A DNA stretch of 64,000 nt from JAJPHI01 sp035541875 (GCA_035541875.1 DATKML010000013.1:8903-72902), one strand, 5' to 3'; positions 1 through 9,477 are shown, counted from the stretch's first letter. Numbers and translations: made by a program. Notes: generated by a model from the letters alone, not told the origin.

Positions 1-2
1 GG

Positions 3-1337
3 ATCGCTGAACGGGTAGACATCGCTTTAGCCGCCACTTGCGCGTATGCGTTCTCAAACGCGTTCCTGCTACACGCGACCAGTACAGCAGAACCGATGAT
101 GGGGTTGTTCTGGAGCCTCGCTTCAATCTCGGCGATGGTATCGGGTCTCGCAGCATCTTCGCGGCTGCGACTCTTTGTGGCCGGAACATTGCTTCTGCTG
201 GCGATGGCAACGTACGAAAGTATGGTGTTGATAGGTCCGGCTGAGTTGGTCTTGATCTACGGTTGGGACGAGCGACGCAACTCTGACAATCGCACTCTGA
301 TACTGTGGTTCCTCGCAGGCTGCATAGTAGGGGTACTCGCCGCTTACGTGCCAATATACATTTGGTCGGGTACCACAAGTTCGCTGGCTATGGCGCGCCG
401 CTTCCTTGCCATGGATGGCGGGGAGCAAGTGTACGGAGGAGTCAGCATTTCAAAGTTGGTCAATCTTCCGGTCGGCTTCGCAAACAGCGTTGTGCCCAGC
501 GTACCGGTCGATTATCAAGGCATTCGCTCGTTGGTTATAAGCCACTCGCACGACCGATGGATCCTGTTAACTTCCACGGCTGTCTTTGTGATGAGCGGTT
601 GGCTGATTTGGACCTCATTCCGCCTTGGGGAGGTCTGGGCTGGTTTGGAGCGCAGGAGGCGGCTCATTCTCGAATGCTGTGTAGTCGCTTTGTTATTCGA
701 CACTCTGGCGCTAATTTTCTGGGATCCACTATACGACAAACTATGGTTGCAGCCGCTCGCTGTGGTTTTTCTCGCATCAAGCGTAATTTTGTCTGCATGG
801 TACCGGCCCCCTTATCGGCTGATTATCGCGCCGGAAGCCCTGTTGATTGCTTTCGTAACGATCATCGGGTTTTTTCATGGGCTGGGGGCAAGCCAGTCGT
901 CAACGCCTTGTCTGGATAGTGCCCACCATTTAGCTGGGACCCTCAGCTCATCAGATCTGCTTGTTGCTGGCTGGGATCCAGTCTCGCTTCTGTACTCTTG
1001 GTTCTGGGGGAACGGTGCGAAGAAGTTCGACGTGCCAGCGAGCGCATCCGGTAGCGGGCCAAGGACGTTGTCATTGCTCGCCGATGAGATCTCGAAAACG
1101 AGAGGCTCCGGAGGTAGTGTTTATTTTCTCGGCGTACTCGATTTGCCGGAAACAGGTTGGAAGCCTTTTTTGGAAGATAGATGCCACCTTCCATATCATT
1201 CGCTGGATGGTCTGCGGCGGTGCGCAAAACCTGTCGCCGAACTTACGTGCGATGAACACGACGAGGTACTTTGGCAACTAATGCCGGGCTGCTTCGGACC
1301 TATAATGGAAAACGATAATATGAATCCAAGGAATTAA
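3..1337 (+). CDS. polytopic membrane protein, 3' part, truncated by window edge
   Basis: The frame is open from the first complete codon at position 3, so the true start lies outside the window. An internal ATG at 96 sits inside a helix-like segment and has no clear ribosome binding site. About 444 residues are visible, with roughly eight to nine hydrophobic segments separated by short basic loops, then a hydrophilic C-terminal domain of about 130 residues containing several cysteines. An early stretch (HATSTAEPMMGLFW) before the next helix is reminiscent of GT-C type glycosyltransferases, but no catalytic motif is recognised. The gene is visibly less GC-rich than the Pho operon that follows. 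Function unknown; a cell-surface polysaccharide role is a guess. Confidence 0.6.
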   Translation: MAERVDIALAATCAYAFSNAFLLHATSTAEPMMGLFWSLASISAMVSGLAASSRLRLFVAGTLLLLAMATYESMVLIGPAELVLIYGWDERRNSDNRTLILWFLAGCIVGVLAAYVPIYIWSGTTSSLAMARRFLAMDGGEQVYGGVSISKLVNLPVGFANSVVPSVPVDYQGIRSLVISHSHDRWILLTSTAVFVMSGWLIWTSFRLGEVWAGLERRRRLILECCVVALLFDTLALIFWDPLYDKLWLQPLAVVFLASSVILSAWYRPPYRLIIAPEALLIAFVTIIGFFHGLGASQSSTPCLDSAHHLAGTLSSSDLLVAGWDPVSLLYSWFWGNGAKKFDVPASASGSGPRTLSLLADEISKTRGSGGSVYFLGVLDLPETGWKPFLEDRCHLPYHSLDGLRRCAKPVAELTCDEHDEVLWQLMPGCFGPIMENDNMNPRN

Positions 1338-1870
1338 AGTTTGTGCCTATAAATCAGGTGGAGGGGCGGAAAGGGTCGAGGAGCCGCCGTTCTCGGAAAA
1401 GACATCGTCTTCAAGGCCTATGGAAGACAGATCCAGATACCCTAGTGGTGGGAAGCGTGGCGATAGTCGTTGTCTTCTATATGCTTTATCGTTTTCTCTG
1501 AACCAGGCTCCCTCTCTCAATGAAAAGGCTCGCCCCCGGACAGTCTCTTCGGTGGCACCGTTAACGCCCAAGGGAGCCCTTTGTTGTGATGCATGATCCG
1601 GAGAAAAGATTCGTATCCGGGTCGCAATAGACGTATCGCCGCTGAGTCTCTCCCCACTATTCCGGAAACTGCTTGCGCGATGCGGGGAAGCTGTGTTTCG
1701 CGGATACGGTCGGTTAAACCTTTCATCGCTGATGGATGCGGAGAAGACGCGTTATTGGAAAAACTCAGCGAAAATCCTTGCTACGTCTATGCCTCGTCTA
1801 TTCTCACCAAATACCCAACGGGATCGTCTTTTCGAGCCGCGTAGAATCCCTTGAATCTGTTGAGTTTTAT
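1338..1870. other. intergenic stretch, no supported gene
   Basis: About 530 bases between the membrane protein and tRNA-Arg. Short open frames exist on both strands (longest 83 codons at 1593-1844), but they are rich in Arg, Ser and Pro, lack a convincing ribosome binding site and match no family I recognise. It may be decayed sequence. Confidence 0.5.
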
Positions 1871-1947
1871 TGGCGCGCCCTGAGGGATTTGAACCCCCGA
1901 CCCTCAGATCCGTAGTCTGATGCTCTAATCCGCTGAGCTAAGGGCGC
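1871..1947 (-). tRNA. tRNA-Arg (anticodon ACG)
   Basis: Read on the minus strand the sequence folds as a cloverleaf. The 7-bp acceptor stem GCGCCCT/AGGGCGC is perfect, the D arm contains GCTC/GAGC, and the anticodon stem TCAGA/TCTGA encloses loop CTACGGA with anticodon ACG. The T arm has loop TTCAAAT and the 3' CCA is encoded (1871-1873). A34 would be modified to inosine to read CGN codons. It lies just downstream of phoR on the same strand. Confidence 0.93.
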
Positions 1948-2028
1948 GCTCTTGAGGGACTCCCCATTCTCCATATCGCGCGAGTCATCGCAAGATGTCC
2001 GCGCAAAGGATTATGCGCCTCTCACCTT

Positions 2029-3450
2029 TTAGGGCACCGCGGGCGCCGGTCCTAAAGGCAGCCAGACCGTCACGATAGTGCCTTCTCGCACGCGGCTTTC
2101 GATCTTCAGGCTCCCGTGATGCATCTGCACGATATGCTTTACGATCGCCAAACCCAGACCGGTGCCGCCCAAATCGCGTGAGCGGGCGCGATCGACGCGA
2201 TAGAAGCGCTCGGTAAGCCGCGGGATGTGCGCTGCCGGAATTCCCTCGCCAGTGTCAGTAACGCTGAAGACAATCCCGGGAGCAGGAGTCCCCGAGGCAC
2301 CGTTGGTAGCTTCCCGCGTGTGCGCCTCCAGCGTCACACTACCGCCGCGCGGCGTGTACTTGATGGCATTGTCGAGGAGGTTAATCAGCACCTGATGGAG
2401 CCGATCGTGATCGACGCGAATTGGAGGCAGATTCGCGGTCCGGCTTATCTTCAGCTCGACGCCTTGCCGACCTGCGCGCTCCGCCATCAACTCGTATGCT
2501 TCTTCGAGTAGATGGAGTGGCTCCAGATCCTCTGTCTTGAGGGGCGACAGGCCGCGCTCCAGATCCGAGAGCGAGATCAGATCATCGAGTAAGCGGGCGA
2601 GTCGACGCGACTGACGCTCGATGATTCCGAGAAAGCGACGCTCGGTTTCGCGATCGTCGACGCCCTTCGCGAGCGTTTCTGCATAGCCGTACAGTGCTGT
2701 TAGAGGCGTGCGTAGCTCGTGAGTCAGATTTGAAACGAAATCGGCGCGGGCCGTCTCGGAAGACTTGAGACGGGTAATGTCGTGAAAGACGAAGACTCGT
2801 TCGCTGTTCGGCTGGCCCTGGCGCAGGGGTGCCGAGCTGACCTCGATCGAGCGCGGCATAGGCGTCTGAATCGAGAGTTCGGCCGTGATCGGCTCGCTGC
2901 CGCCCGTACCGCCAGCCCGCCCGATGAAATCCTGAACGCGGGGATCACGGCACAACTCAACGAAATCCCGACCGCGATAGTCAGCGTCAGGTTGCAGGGC
3001 GAAGAGTCGTCGGGCCGCTCCGTTGATCATCACGACTTCGCGCCTCGCGCCCGTGACGACGACGGCCTCGTACATGCTGCGCAGGATCGCTTCGAACTCC
3101 TCACGCTGTTCATTCAACGCTTTTACGTCGGTCACCACCGAATCTGCCGCGTCGAGAAGATGGCGTTCGGCCAGACTGATCTCATCCAGTTCATCGGGCA
3201 GAAGATGCGAGGGCAGGGTGCGGCGACTAATCGCATCGGCGATCGCGTCGAGTCTATCGGCTCTGCGGCGCCAGGCTCGGGCGGTGCCTAAGCCGGTGAA
3301 CACTCCGAGCCCCACGCTCATGCCAACAGCGGCGATGGCGGACAGGGGAGCGATCCGGTCTCGCGCCACATAGAGCATCATCGTGGCGGCGACCGGTAAC
3401 AATGCCACCACGGTGGCAGCCGCAAGGCGCGGTCCGATAGATTTAACCAA
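2029..3450 (-). CDS. phoR: phosphate regulon sensor histidine kinase PhoR
   Basis: Inner-membrane sensor kinase that phosphorylates PhoB when phosphate is scarce; 473 residues. Two N-terminal membrane segments (about 8-28 and 36-55) are followed by a linker, a PAS domain (about 115-225), HisKA with phospho-acceptor H244 in the context THELRTPL, and a HATPase_c domain with N box NLLDNAIKY (N361), G1 box DTGEGIP (399-405) and G2 box GTGLGLA (429-435). The frame starts with TTG and overlaps the end of phoB by 8 bp, implying translational coupling. It is the last gene of the pst-pho operon. PhoR normally senses phosphate through the Pst transporter and PhoU, both encoded just upstream. Confidence 0.93.
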   Translation of the reverse strand: MVKSIGPRLAAATVVALLPVAATMMLYVARDRIAPLSAIAAVGMSVGLGVFTGLGTARAWRRRADRLDAIADAISRRTLPSHLLPDELDEISLAERHLLDAADSVVTDVKALNEQREEFEAILRSMYEAVVVTGARREVVMINGAARRLFALQPDADYRGRDFVELCRDPRVQDFIGRAGGTGGSEPITAELSIQTPMPRSIEVSSAPLRQGQPNSERVFVFHDITRLKSSETARADFVSNLTHELRTPLTALYGYAETLAKGVDDRETERRFLGIIERQSRRLARLLDDLISLSDLERGLSPLKTEDLEPLHLLEEAYELMAERAGRQGVELKISRTANLPPIRVDHDRLHQVLINLLDNAIKYTPRGGSVTLEAHTREATNGASGTPAPGIVFSVTDTGEGIPAAHIPRLTERFYRVDRARSRDLGGTGLGLAIVKHIVQMHHGSLKIESRVREGTIVTVWLPLGPAPAVP

Positions 3451-4186
3451 GTGGTTCCGGATCGAAGCGATATCCGACGCTCCGCACGGTGAGAATCAAT
3501 TCAGGGTTGGCGTCGTCACGTTCAATCTGCTGCCGTAGGCGGCGCACATGCACGTCCACGGTGCGCGGCTCGACAAAAGTATCGCGCCCCCACACCAGAT
3601 CGAGTAACTGCTCGCGGCTGTAGACCCGCAGCGGATGCTGCACAAAGAAGCGCAGCAGTTCGAACTCGCGCAGCGCCAAATCGTGTTTGACGCCATCGAC
3701 GAAAACTTCGTAGGTGCTGAAGTCGATACGCAGGCGACCTTTTTCATAGACAGCGGCGCCGCGCGGCTCCATCGTCGCATGCACCCGGCGGAGCATGGCC
3801 TTCACTCGCGCTACTACCTCACGCGGACTGAAGGGCTTAACGACGTAATCGTCGGCACCCATTTCGAGCCCAAGGACGCGATCGACCTCAGCGCTCTTGG
3901 CGGTCACGACGATCACGGGTATTTGCGCCGTCTCGACGTTGGCTCGCAGCCGGCGGCAGAGTTCGAGTCCGGACATCCGTGGCAGCATCAGGTCGAGCAG
4001 CACAAGATCCGGTGCTCGTCGAGTAATCCGATCGAGGGCTTCGGCCCCGTCGGCGGCCTCTTCAACGGCAAAACCTTCCTGCGTCAGGCTGTAACGCAGC
4101 AACTCACGGATATCCGCCTCATCCTCGACGATGAGGATTTTCTGACGAATCCGCTCACGCCCCGCATCCACCGCTTGATTCATCAT
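3443..4186 (-). CDS. phoB: phosphate regulon response regulator PhoB
   Basis: OmpR/PhoB-type response regulator, 247 residues. The N-terminal receiver domain has the acidic pair E21-D22, phospho-acceptor D65 (LLDLMLPRMSG), T95 and K117 (VVKPFS). The C-terminal winged-helix DNA-binding domain spans about 140-240 and ends in the usual TVDVHVRRLR...VGYRF pattern. The start codon overlaps the phoU stop by 4 bp (ATGA) and its own stop overlaps phoR, so phoU-phoB-phoR are coupled. It should bind the Pho box upstream of pstC and so autoregulate the operon. Placement beside pst genes separates it from the many paralogues of this family. Confidence 0.94.
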   Translation of the reverse strand: MMNQAVDAGRERIRQKILIVEDEADIRELLRYSLTQEGFAVEEAADGAEALDRITRRAPDLVLLDLMLPRMSGLELCRRLRANVETAQIPVIVVTAKSAEVDRVLGLEMGADDYVVKPFSPREVVARVKAMLRRVHATMEPRGAAVYEKGRLRIDFSTYEVFVDGVKHDLALREFELLRFFVQHPLRVYSREQLLDLVWGRDTFVEPRTVDVHVRRLRQQIERDDANPELILTVRSVGYRFDPEPLG

Positions 4187-4872
4187 CGTTGCTTCTTTTC
4201 CGTATGCCGAATCGTGCGTCCCTTGACCATATAGACCACCATCTCGGCGATATTCGTCGCGTGATCGGCGACGCGCTCGAGATTCTTCGATACGAAGAGA
4301 ATACGCGTGGCGCGCTGGATTGTTGCCGGATCCTCAACCATGTAGCTCAGGAGTTCGCGGTAAATCTGATGGTTCAGGCCATCGACTTCATCATCACGCT
4401 CGATAACCGCTTCGGCCAAATCCGGATCGTCGCGCATAAACGCATCGACGCTGTCTTTGACCATCGATTGGGTAATCGCCGTCATCCGCGGAATGTCGAT
4501 ATAGGGCTTAAGCTGCGGTTCCTGATTCAGTTCAAGGACACGCTCACAGATATTCACCGCGTTATCGCCGATCCGTTCGAGGTCGGTGGTGATTTTGAGG
4601 GCCGTGGTAATGAAGCGCAGATCGCCGGCGGCCGGCTGATGCAATGCCAGGAGGCGGATCGCGGCTTCGTCATTCTCGACGTCCATGCGGTTCACTTCGG
4701 CGTCGCGAGCAATCGTCGCGCGGGCGCGTTCGGTATCGCGCTCGATCAAAGCTTCGATCGCATCGGCGATTTGGCTTTCCACCAATCCGCCCATCTTGAT
4801 CAAGCCGGAACGGAGCGCGCGAAGATCTTCTTCGTATTGACGATTGGTGTGTTGGGGCTGCGTACTGTCCAT
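4183..4872 (-). CDS. phoU: phosphate signalling regulator PhoU
   Basis: Cytoplasmic helical-bundle protein of 229 residues, the usual PhoU length, with two repeated PhoU three-helix domains. Acidic metal-binding signatures are visible in both halves, for example ERIGDNAVNI in the first repeat and ERVADHATNIAEM in the second. It links the state of the PstSCAB transporter to PhoR and damps transporter activity. It lies 23 bp after pstB and overlaps phoB by 4 bp. Alternative roles are unlikely given length, motif and context. Confidence 0.94.
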   Translation of the reverse strand: MDSTQPQHTNRQYEEDLRALRSGLIKMGGLVESQIADAIEALIERDTERARATIARDAEVNRMDVENDEAAIRLLALHQPAAGDLRFITTALKITTDLERIGDNAVNICERVLELNQEPQLKPYIDIPRMTAITQSMVKDSVDAFMRDDPDLAEAVIERDDEVDGLNHQIYRELLSYMVEDPATIQRATRILFVSKNLERVADHATNIAEMVVYMVKGRTIRHTEKKQR

Positions 4873-4895
4873 CGTGAATACCTCTTCTCGCGCTC

Positions 4896-5657
4896 TTAGC
4901 CGAACCGGCCAGTGATATAGTCTTCGGTTTCCCGCTTGCTGGGATTAGTAAAGATCTGTTTCGTCTCTCCGAACTCGATGAGATCCCCGGTGTACATGAA
5001 GGCGGTAAAATCGGCTGTACGGGCCGCCTGCTGCATGTTGTGAGTGACAATCACGATCGTGTAACTGTCCTTGAGTTCAAGCAAGAGCTCTTCGATTCGG
5101 GCCGTCGAGATCGGATCGAGCGCAGAGCAGGGTTCATCGAGGAGGAGCACCTCCGGCTCAACAGCCAGCGCCCGTGCGACGCAGAGGCGTTGCTGCTGGC
5201 CGCCCGAGAGACTGGTGCCCGGGCGATGCAGATGGTCTTTGACCTCTTCCCATAGGGCGGCATCGCGCAGGCTTTTCTCGACGATCCGATCGCGCTCGGC
5301 ATTTGAGAGCGAGGCTCCGTTCAGAGTTAATCCCGCCGCGACGTTCTCGGCGACCGACATCGTCGGGAAGGGCGTCGGCTTCTGGAAGACCATTCCGATA
5401 CGGCGGCGGACATCCACGGGGTCTACCGCCGGGTCGTAGATGTTCATCCCGTCGAGCATCACGCGACCCTCGGCGCGAGCACCAGGAACCACCTCGTGCA
5501 TCCGATTGAGGCATCGGACCAACGTCGACTTGCCGCAACCCGAGGGGCCGATAATCGCGGTCACCCGATTCGCGCTGAAGCCGACATTGACATCGCGCAC
5601 AGCCCGGGTCTTATCGAAGTAAGCGTTGAGGTTATTTACGACCAGCTTATCAGACAT
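4896..5657 (-). CDS. pstB: phosphate ABC transporter ATP-binding protein PstB
   Basis: Cytoplasmic ATPase of the high-affinity phosphate importer; 253 residues, typical for PstB. It has Walker A GPSGCGKST (37-45), a Q-loop in GMVFQKPTPFP, the ABC signature LSGGQQQR, Walker B VLLLDEPCSALDP and the H-loop VTHNMQQA. The FQKPTPFP stretch and C-terminal region ending in TEDYITGRFG are characteristic of PstB. The gene starts 3 bp after pstA ends. Confidence 0.96.
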   Translation of the reverse strand: MSDKLVVNNLNAYFDKTRAVRDVNVGFSANRVTAIIGPSGCGKSTLVRCLNRMHEVVPGARAEGRVMLDGMNIYDPAVDPVDVRRRIGMVFQKPTPFPTMSVAENVAAGLTLNGASLSNAERDRIVEKSLRDAALWEEVKDHLHRPGTSLSGGQQQRLCVARALAVEPEVLLLDEPCSALDPISTARIEELLLELKDSYTIVIVTHNMQQAARTADFTAFMYTGDLIEFGETKQIFTNPSKRETEDYITGRFG

Positions 5658-5660
5658 CGT

Positions 5661-6530
5661 TTACCTGGTAGCGTGGCTCTTCTGTCGAGTGGTCCATCTG
5701 ACGCCAAGCTCAAGCGTAAGAACAATCATGGTCAGGACCAAGGCTCCGGCCCAGGCCTGACGCTGCCAGTCGGCGAAAGGTGAGATGGCATAAGTGTAAA
5801 CCTGGACGGTCAGGGTTTCGATTGGTTCGCGTAAAGCGACCGACCAGAAGCGGTTACCGAAAGCGGTAAAAAGCAGCGGTGCGGTTTCTCCCGCAACACG
5901 AGCGACGGCGAGGATAACGCCGGTTGAGATACCGGTTGCAGCCGCGCGTACGATGACCGACATCGTCGTGCGCCATCGCGGTACTCCTAAGGCGAGCGCC
6001 GCTTCACGCAACTCGTGCGGCACCAGCAGGATCATCTCCTCGGCAGTTCGGGTGACCAGAGGGATCATGATGAAAGCGAGGGCGATCGCACCGGAGAGGG
6101 CGGAGAAGCCACCCATTGGGCGGACAATCACCGTGTACGCGAAGATACCGATAACGATCGAAGGCACACCCATCATCACGTCGGCAGCAAAACGAATTAC
6201 CTGCGGCATCGAGCGATCACGGTTCTCCGCGAGGTAGACACCGGCACCAACGCCGATTGGAACGCCGACGATACTCGCGAGTCCGATCAATTCGAAGGTG
6301 CCCACGATAGCGTTCGCCATACCGCCGCCGGTCTTGCCGACCGGTGCCGGCATCTTGGTGAAGAAGGCCCAGTTAAGGCTCGACGCGCCCTTCGCCAGCA
6401 GATAACCGAGGACGAGAAAAAGCGGCGTCAAAGCGATAACGGTTGCTGCAACGGTCACACCGACCATCACGTTGCTTTTGATCTTGCGATAGCGTCGGCG
6501 CAGCTGATCTTTATTCGAGAACTCGCTCAT
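5661..6530 (-). CDS. pstA: phosphate ABC transporter permease PstA
   Basis: Integral membrane permease subunit, 289 residues with about six predicted helices. The EAA loop is visible as REAALALGVPRWRTTMSVIVRAA, and an early GGGMANAIVGT segment is typical of PstA. It pairs with PstC to form the channel driven by PstB. Its ATG overlaps the pstC stop by 4 bp. Confidence 0.95.
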   Translation of the reverse strand: MSEFSNKDQLRRRYRKIKSNVMVGVTVAATVIALTPLFLVLGYLLAKGASSLNWAFFTKMPAPVGKTGGGMANAIVGTFELIGLASIVGVPIGVGAGVYLAENRDRSMPQVIRFAADVMMGVPSIVIGIFAYTVIVRPMGGFSALSGAIALAFIMIPLVTRTAEEMILLVPHELREAALALGVPRWRTTMSVIVRAAATGISTGVILAVARVAGETAPLLFTAFGNRFWSVALREPIETLTVQVYTYAISPFADWQRQAWAGALVLTMIVLTLELGVRWTTRQKSHATR

Positions 6531-7534
6531 TTGGCTTCCTTAAAGCGGCGAGTAGCGCCGGCAACCAGTCCGCGAGCCATGACGTTCATCAGGAAGGCCA
6601 AGACCAGCAATACCAGACCGAGCTCGATCAGAGCGGCAACGTTAAGGGTCGACGTCGCTTCGACAAATTCGTTGGCGATGACGCTGGCCAAGGTCGTCGA
6701 GGGCATGAAAAGCGAAGCCGAAATTTCCGGCCGGTTTCCGATCACCATCGCAACGGCAATCGTCTCACCGAGGGCGCGACCCAACCCAAGGATGACCGCG
6801 CCAATCAAACCGGATGTGCCGAAAGGCAGCACCGCCATCCGGACCATCTCCCACTTGGTCGCACCTAGTGCGAGAGCAGCCTCACGATTGGTTCGTGGCA
6901 CCGTGCGGAAAACGTCGGTCATAACCGCGGCGATATAGGGCAGCACCATGATCGCGAGGACGACACCCGCGTTCAGCATCCCGATCGCGATGCGCGGACC
7001 TTTGAAGAAGGGTAGAAAGCCTAAGTAGGTGCTCAGGAAAGGTTCGACGTGGTCACGCAGCCACGGACCCAGTACGAAGATGGCCCAAAGGCCGTAGACG
7101 ACGCTGGGAATTGCGGCGAGAAGTTCAACGAGGAAGCCAAGTTGCCGGCTCAACCAATCGGGCGTCATCTCGCTAAGGCAAAGTCCGACCCCGAGACTAA
7201 GCGGCACCGCGAGAAGCAACGCCAGCGATGAAGAGACGATCGTGCCATAGATGAAGGGCAGGGCGCCGTACTGATCGTTGGCCGGGTCCCAGTCGGTGCT
7301 GATCAGAAAGTGGAAGCCGAATTGGCGAATCGCGGGCCAAGCCTCGACCAGCAAAACACTGATCAAAGCGGTGAGGATCGCTACGACGGAAAAGGCCAGG
7401 AACGCCGTCGTTGAGTTAAAAATGCGATCTGCTGCGGGCGCTCTGCGCAGACGATGGCTCCGTCTTTCACGAACGCCGATAGTTGTTTGATTTCCGACAG
7501 TATCTGCCAGTTCAGCCACTTGGAAGTCTTCCAC
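6527..7534 (-). CDS. pstC: phosphate ABC transporter permease PstC
   Basis: First gene of the operon; 335 residues with six or so membrane helices and an EAA loop (NREAALALGATKWEMVRMAVLP). The frame begins with GTG at 7534, directly after an in-frame TAG eight codons upstream, and gives a hydrophilic N-terminus of about 40 residues before the first helix. This is longer than usual for PstC, so a later start is possible. A Pho box lies about 50 bp upstream. The phosphate-binding protein gene pstS, which normally precedes pstC, is absent from the window. Confidence 0.93.
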   Translation of the reverse strand: MEDFQVAELADTVGNQTTIGVRERRSHRLRRAPAADRIFNSTTAFLAFSVVAILTALISVLLVEAWPAIRQFGFHFLISTDWDPANDQYGALPFIYGTIVSSSLALLLAVPLSLGVGLCLSEMTPDWLSRQLGFLVELLAAIPSVVYGLWAIFVLGPWLRDHVEPFLSTYLGFLPFFKGPRIAIGMLNAGVVLAIMVLPYIAAVMTDVFRTVPRTNREAALALGATKWEMVRMAVLPFGTSGLIGAVILGLGRALGETIAVAMVIGNRPEISASLFMPSTTLASVIANEFVEATSTLNVAALIELGLVLLVLAFLMNVMARGLVAGATRRFKEAK

Positions 7535-7586
7535 CAGAATGCTGGCAACATCAGACCCCTACAGGAAAAAAAAGTACAGCAGGGGA

Positions 7587-7604
7587 CTGTTACAAGTTTG
7601 TTAA
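7587..7604 (-). promoter_or_regulatory. Pho box upstream of pstC
   Basis: On the minus strand the sequence TTAACAAACTTGTAACAG contains the repeats TTAACA and GTAACA with TAACA repeated at exactly 11-bp spacing. That is the direct-repeat geometry recognised by PhoB/PhoP-type regulators. It sits 53 bp before the pstC start codon and is followed by an A/T-rich tract, as expected for an activator site replacing a -35 element. Assignment rests on repeat geometry and context. Confidence 0.65.
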
Positions 7605-7726
7605 AAGGGCATAGGCACGTTCCATGATGCCAACATGGCGCCCGAACGAGCCGGGCCGATTATCCGTAACGGAACAAGATTGGGTTAATTCTGACTGTTC
7701 GGAGGTTAAGGAGAGGCGGGAAAGCC

Positions 7727-7760
7727 CCGGTGACCACAAACTTGTGAGTCCGGCCACCGG
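7727..7760 (-). terminator. possible hairpin downstream of the monooxygenase gene
   Basis: CCGGTG (7727-7732) pairs with CACCGG (7755-7760), and inside it CACAA pairs with TTGTG around a two-base loop. It follows the minus-strand monooxygenase that ends at 7786. No clear T run follows, so termination is uncertain. Confidence 0.3.
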
Positions 7761-7785
7761 AACCTTCGAGTAGCGGAGGGTGGGG

Positions 7786-9423
7786 TTAGCGCATGGCGAA
7801 GCCTTCGTAGCCTTTAGCGGCAACGTCTGCGCATTCTTTGCGATAGGCGGGAGCACTGTTGGCGTAAAGCAGGAAAATGCGATCTTTTCCTGGAATATTC
7901 GCTCCGATGAACCACGAGTCGCCGCCGACGTCGCCGCGCGTCAGGAACGATTGCCCGGCTAGCTCAGCAGAATGTTTGACCCAGGCGGCCTGTGCCTCGG
8001 GGGTGGCTTCAATTCGAGTTAGACCTCGCGACCGCATATAGCGGATGCAGTCGGTGGTCCATTCGACCAGCATCTCGACACATCGCGGCAGATTGCAGAA
8101 CGCCGCCGCGCTGATCACGAACAGGTTGGGGAAGCCTGCCGTCTGGACTCCGAGGTAAGTGCGGGGGCCGTGGGCCCATTCCTCCTTGAAGGAGACGCCA
8201 TTGACGCCGCGGATATCGATCTTCCTGATCGCGCCGGTAACGGCGTCGAAGCCGGTGGCGAAGATGATGACGTCGAACTCGCGTTCCCGATCGCGGGTCT
8301 TGATCCCCTTGGGCGTGATGCGTTCTAACGGGTTCTCGCGGAGATCGACGAGCTCGACGTTTTCGCGGTTGTAGGCCTCGTAATAATTGGTTTCCAGCGG
8401 GATACGCTTGGCGCCAAAAGGATGGTCCTTCGGCACCAGCTTTTCGGCGACCGCTTTATCCTTCACGCGTTCGCGGATCTTGTTGCGAACGAACTCCGAA
8501 TAGATCTCGTTCGCCTTTTGATCGGTATTGATATCGTGAAAGTTGGCCAGCCATTTGGAGAAGCCTGGCTGTTGCCATAGCTCCTCAAAACGAGCGAGCC
8601 GTTCTTCCGGGGTCACATCCCAGATCGACCGAGGATCGAAGTCGTGCATAAAGGCGGCGGTCGTCTCGCTGACGCGCCGGAATATCTCGGGATAGCTCGC
8701 CTTGATTTTCTTCTGCATCTCGTCGTCGATAACGGAATTGCGTAGCGGAGCGCAGTAGTTAGGTCGGCGCTGATAGACCGTGAGATGCCCGACGATCTTC
8801 GCTATCTCAGGAATCAACTGAACTGCGCTGGCGCCGGTGCCGATAACGGCGACGCGTTTACCCTTAAGATCCGGATCTTGCTTGGGCCACAAACCGGTGT
8901 GGTACTTGGGGCCTTTGAAGCTGTCGATTCCTTCGAACGGTGGGGTGTAAGGCGACGACAAAATTCCGACGGCCGTGATCAGGTAACGCGCACGAGCGCG
9001 TCCACCTTGCTCAGTCTGAACCTCCCAGGTGTTCTCCTTGTTATCGAAGGTTGCAGCCGTGATCCGGGTATTGAACTGGATATGGGGCCGCATGTTGAAC
9101 TTGTCGGCGACGTAGTTCAGGTAGCGCTCTGTATCGGGTTGAGCGGAGAAATGCTCACGCCAGTTCCACTCCTGCAGCAACTCATTCGAGAACGAGTAGC
9201 CATAGGTGTAGCTCTCCGAGTCGAAGCGGCATCCGGGATAGCGATTCCAGTACCAGGTGCCACCGACACCGGTACCAGCCTCGAAAATACGCACTTTCAT
9301 CCCGAGGTTGCGCAGGTGATAGAGCAGGCAGAGGCCGGAGACGCCGGCGCCGATTACGATCGCGTCGTACTGCGCGACGCCGCCGCCATTCGTTGATGGA
9401 TTAGCTTGCTCAGTGGTTGCCAT
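7786..9423 (-). CDS. flavin-containing (Baeyer-Villiger type) monooxygenase
   Basis: NADPH- and FAD-dependent class B monooxygenase, 545 residues. The FAD-binding Rossmann motif is GAGVSG (25-30), the NADPH-binding Rossmann motif is GTGASA (195-200), and the Baeyer-Villiger fingerprint is complete (FKGPKYHTGLWP, 169-180). A GTWYWNRYPG segment at 55-64 is also typical. Such enzymes insert oxygen next to a ketone to give esters or lactones. It lies 54 bp after an amidohydrolase on the same strand, and a luciferase-like oxidoreductase is transcribed divergently, suggesting one catabolic unit. The substrate cannot be read from sequence. Confidence 0.9.
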   Translation of the reverse strand: MATTEQANPSTNGGGVAQYDAIVIGAGVSGLCLLYHLRNLGMKVRIFEAGTGVGGTWYWNRYPGCRFDSESYTYGYSFSNELLQEWNWREHFSAQPDTERYLNYVADKFNMRPHIQFNTRITAATFDNKENTWEVQTEQGGRARARYLITAVGILSSPYTPPFEGIDSFKGPKYHTGLWPKQDPDLKGKRVAVIGTGASAVQLIPEIAKIVGHLTVYQRRPNYCAPLRNSVIDDEMQKKIKASYPEIFRRVSETTAAFMHDFDPRSIWDVTPEERLARFEELWQQPGFSKWLANFHDINTDQKANEIYSEFVRNKIRERVKDKAVAEKLVPKDHPFGAKRIPLETNYYEAYNRENVELVDLRENPLERITPKGIKTRDREREFDVIIFATGFDAVTGAIRKIDIRGVNGVSFKEEWAHGPRTYLGVQTAGFPNLFVISAAAFCNLPRCVEMLVEWTTDCIRYMRSRGLTRIEATPEAQAAWVKHSAELAGQSFLTRGDVGGDSWFIGANIPGKDRIFLLYANSAPAYRKECADVAAKGYEGFAMR

Positions 9424-9477
9424 GTTTTTTGCAATCCCTTCTGGCTGTAGGCCTAGGTTGATGCGTCGTATTCCTGA

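Noticed and set aside
4189..4899. 236-codon plus-strand open frame
   Set aside because: Mirrors phoU on the other strand; no independent support.
6015..6938. 307-codon plus-strand open frame
   Set aside because: Antisense to pstA and pstC, spans both genes and is rich in Arg, Asp and His.
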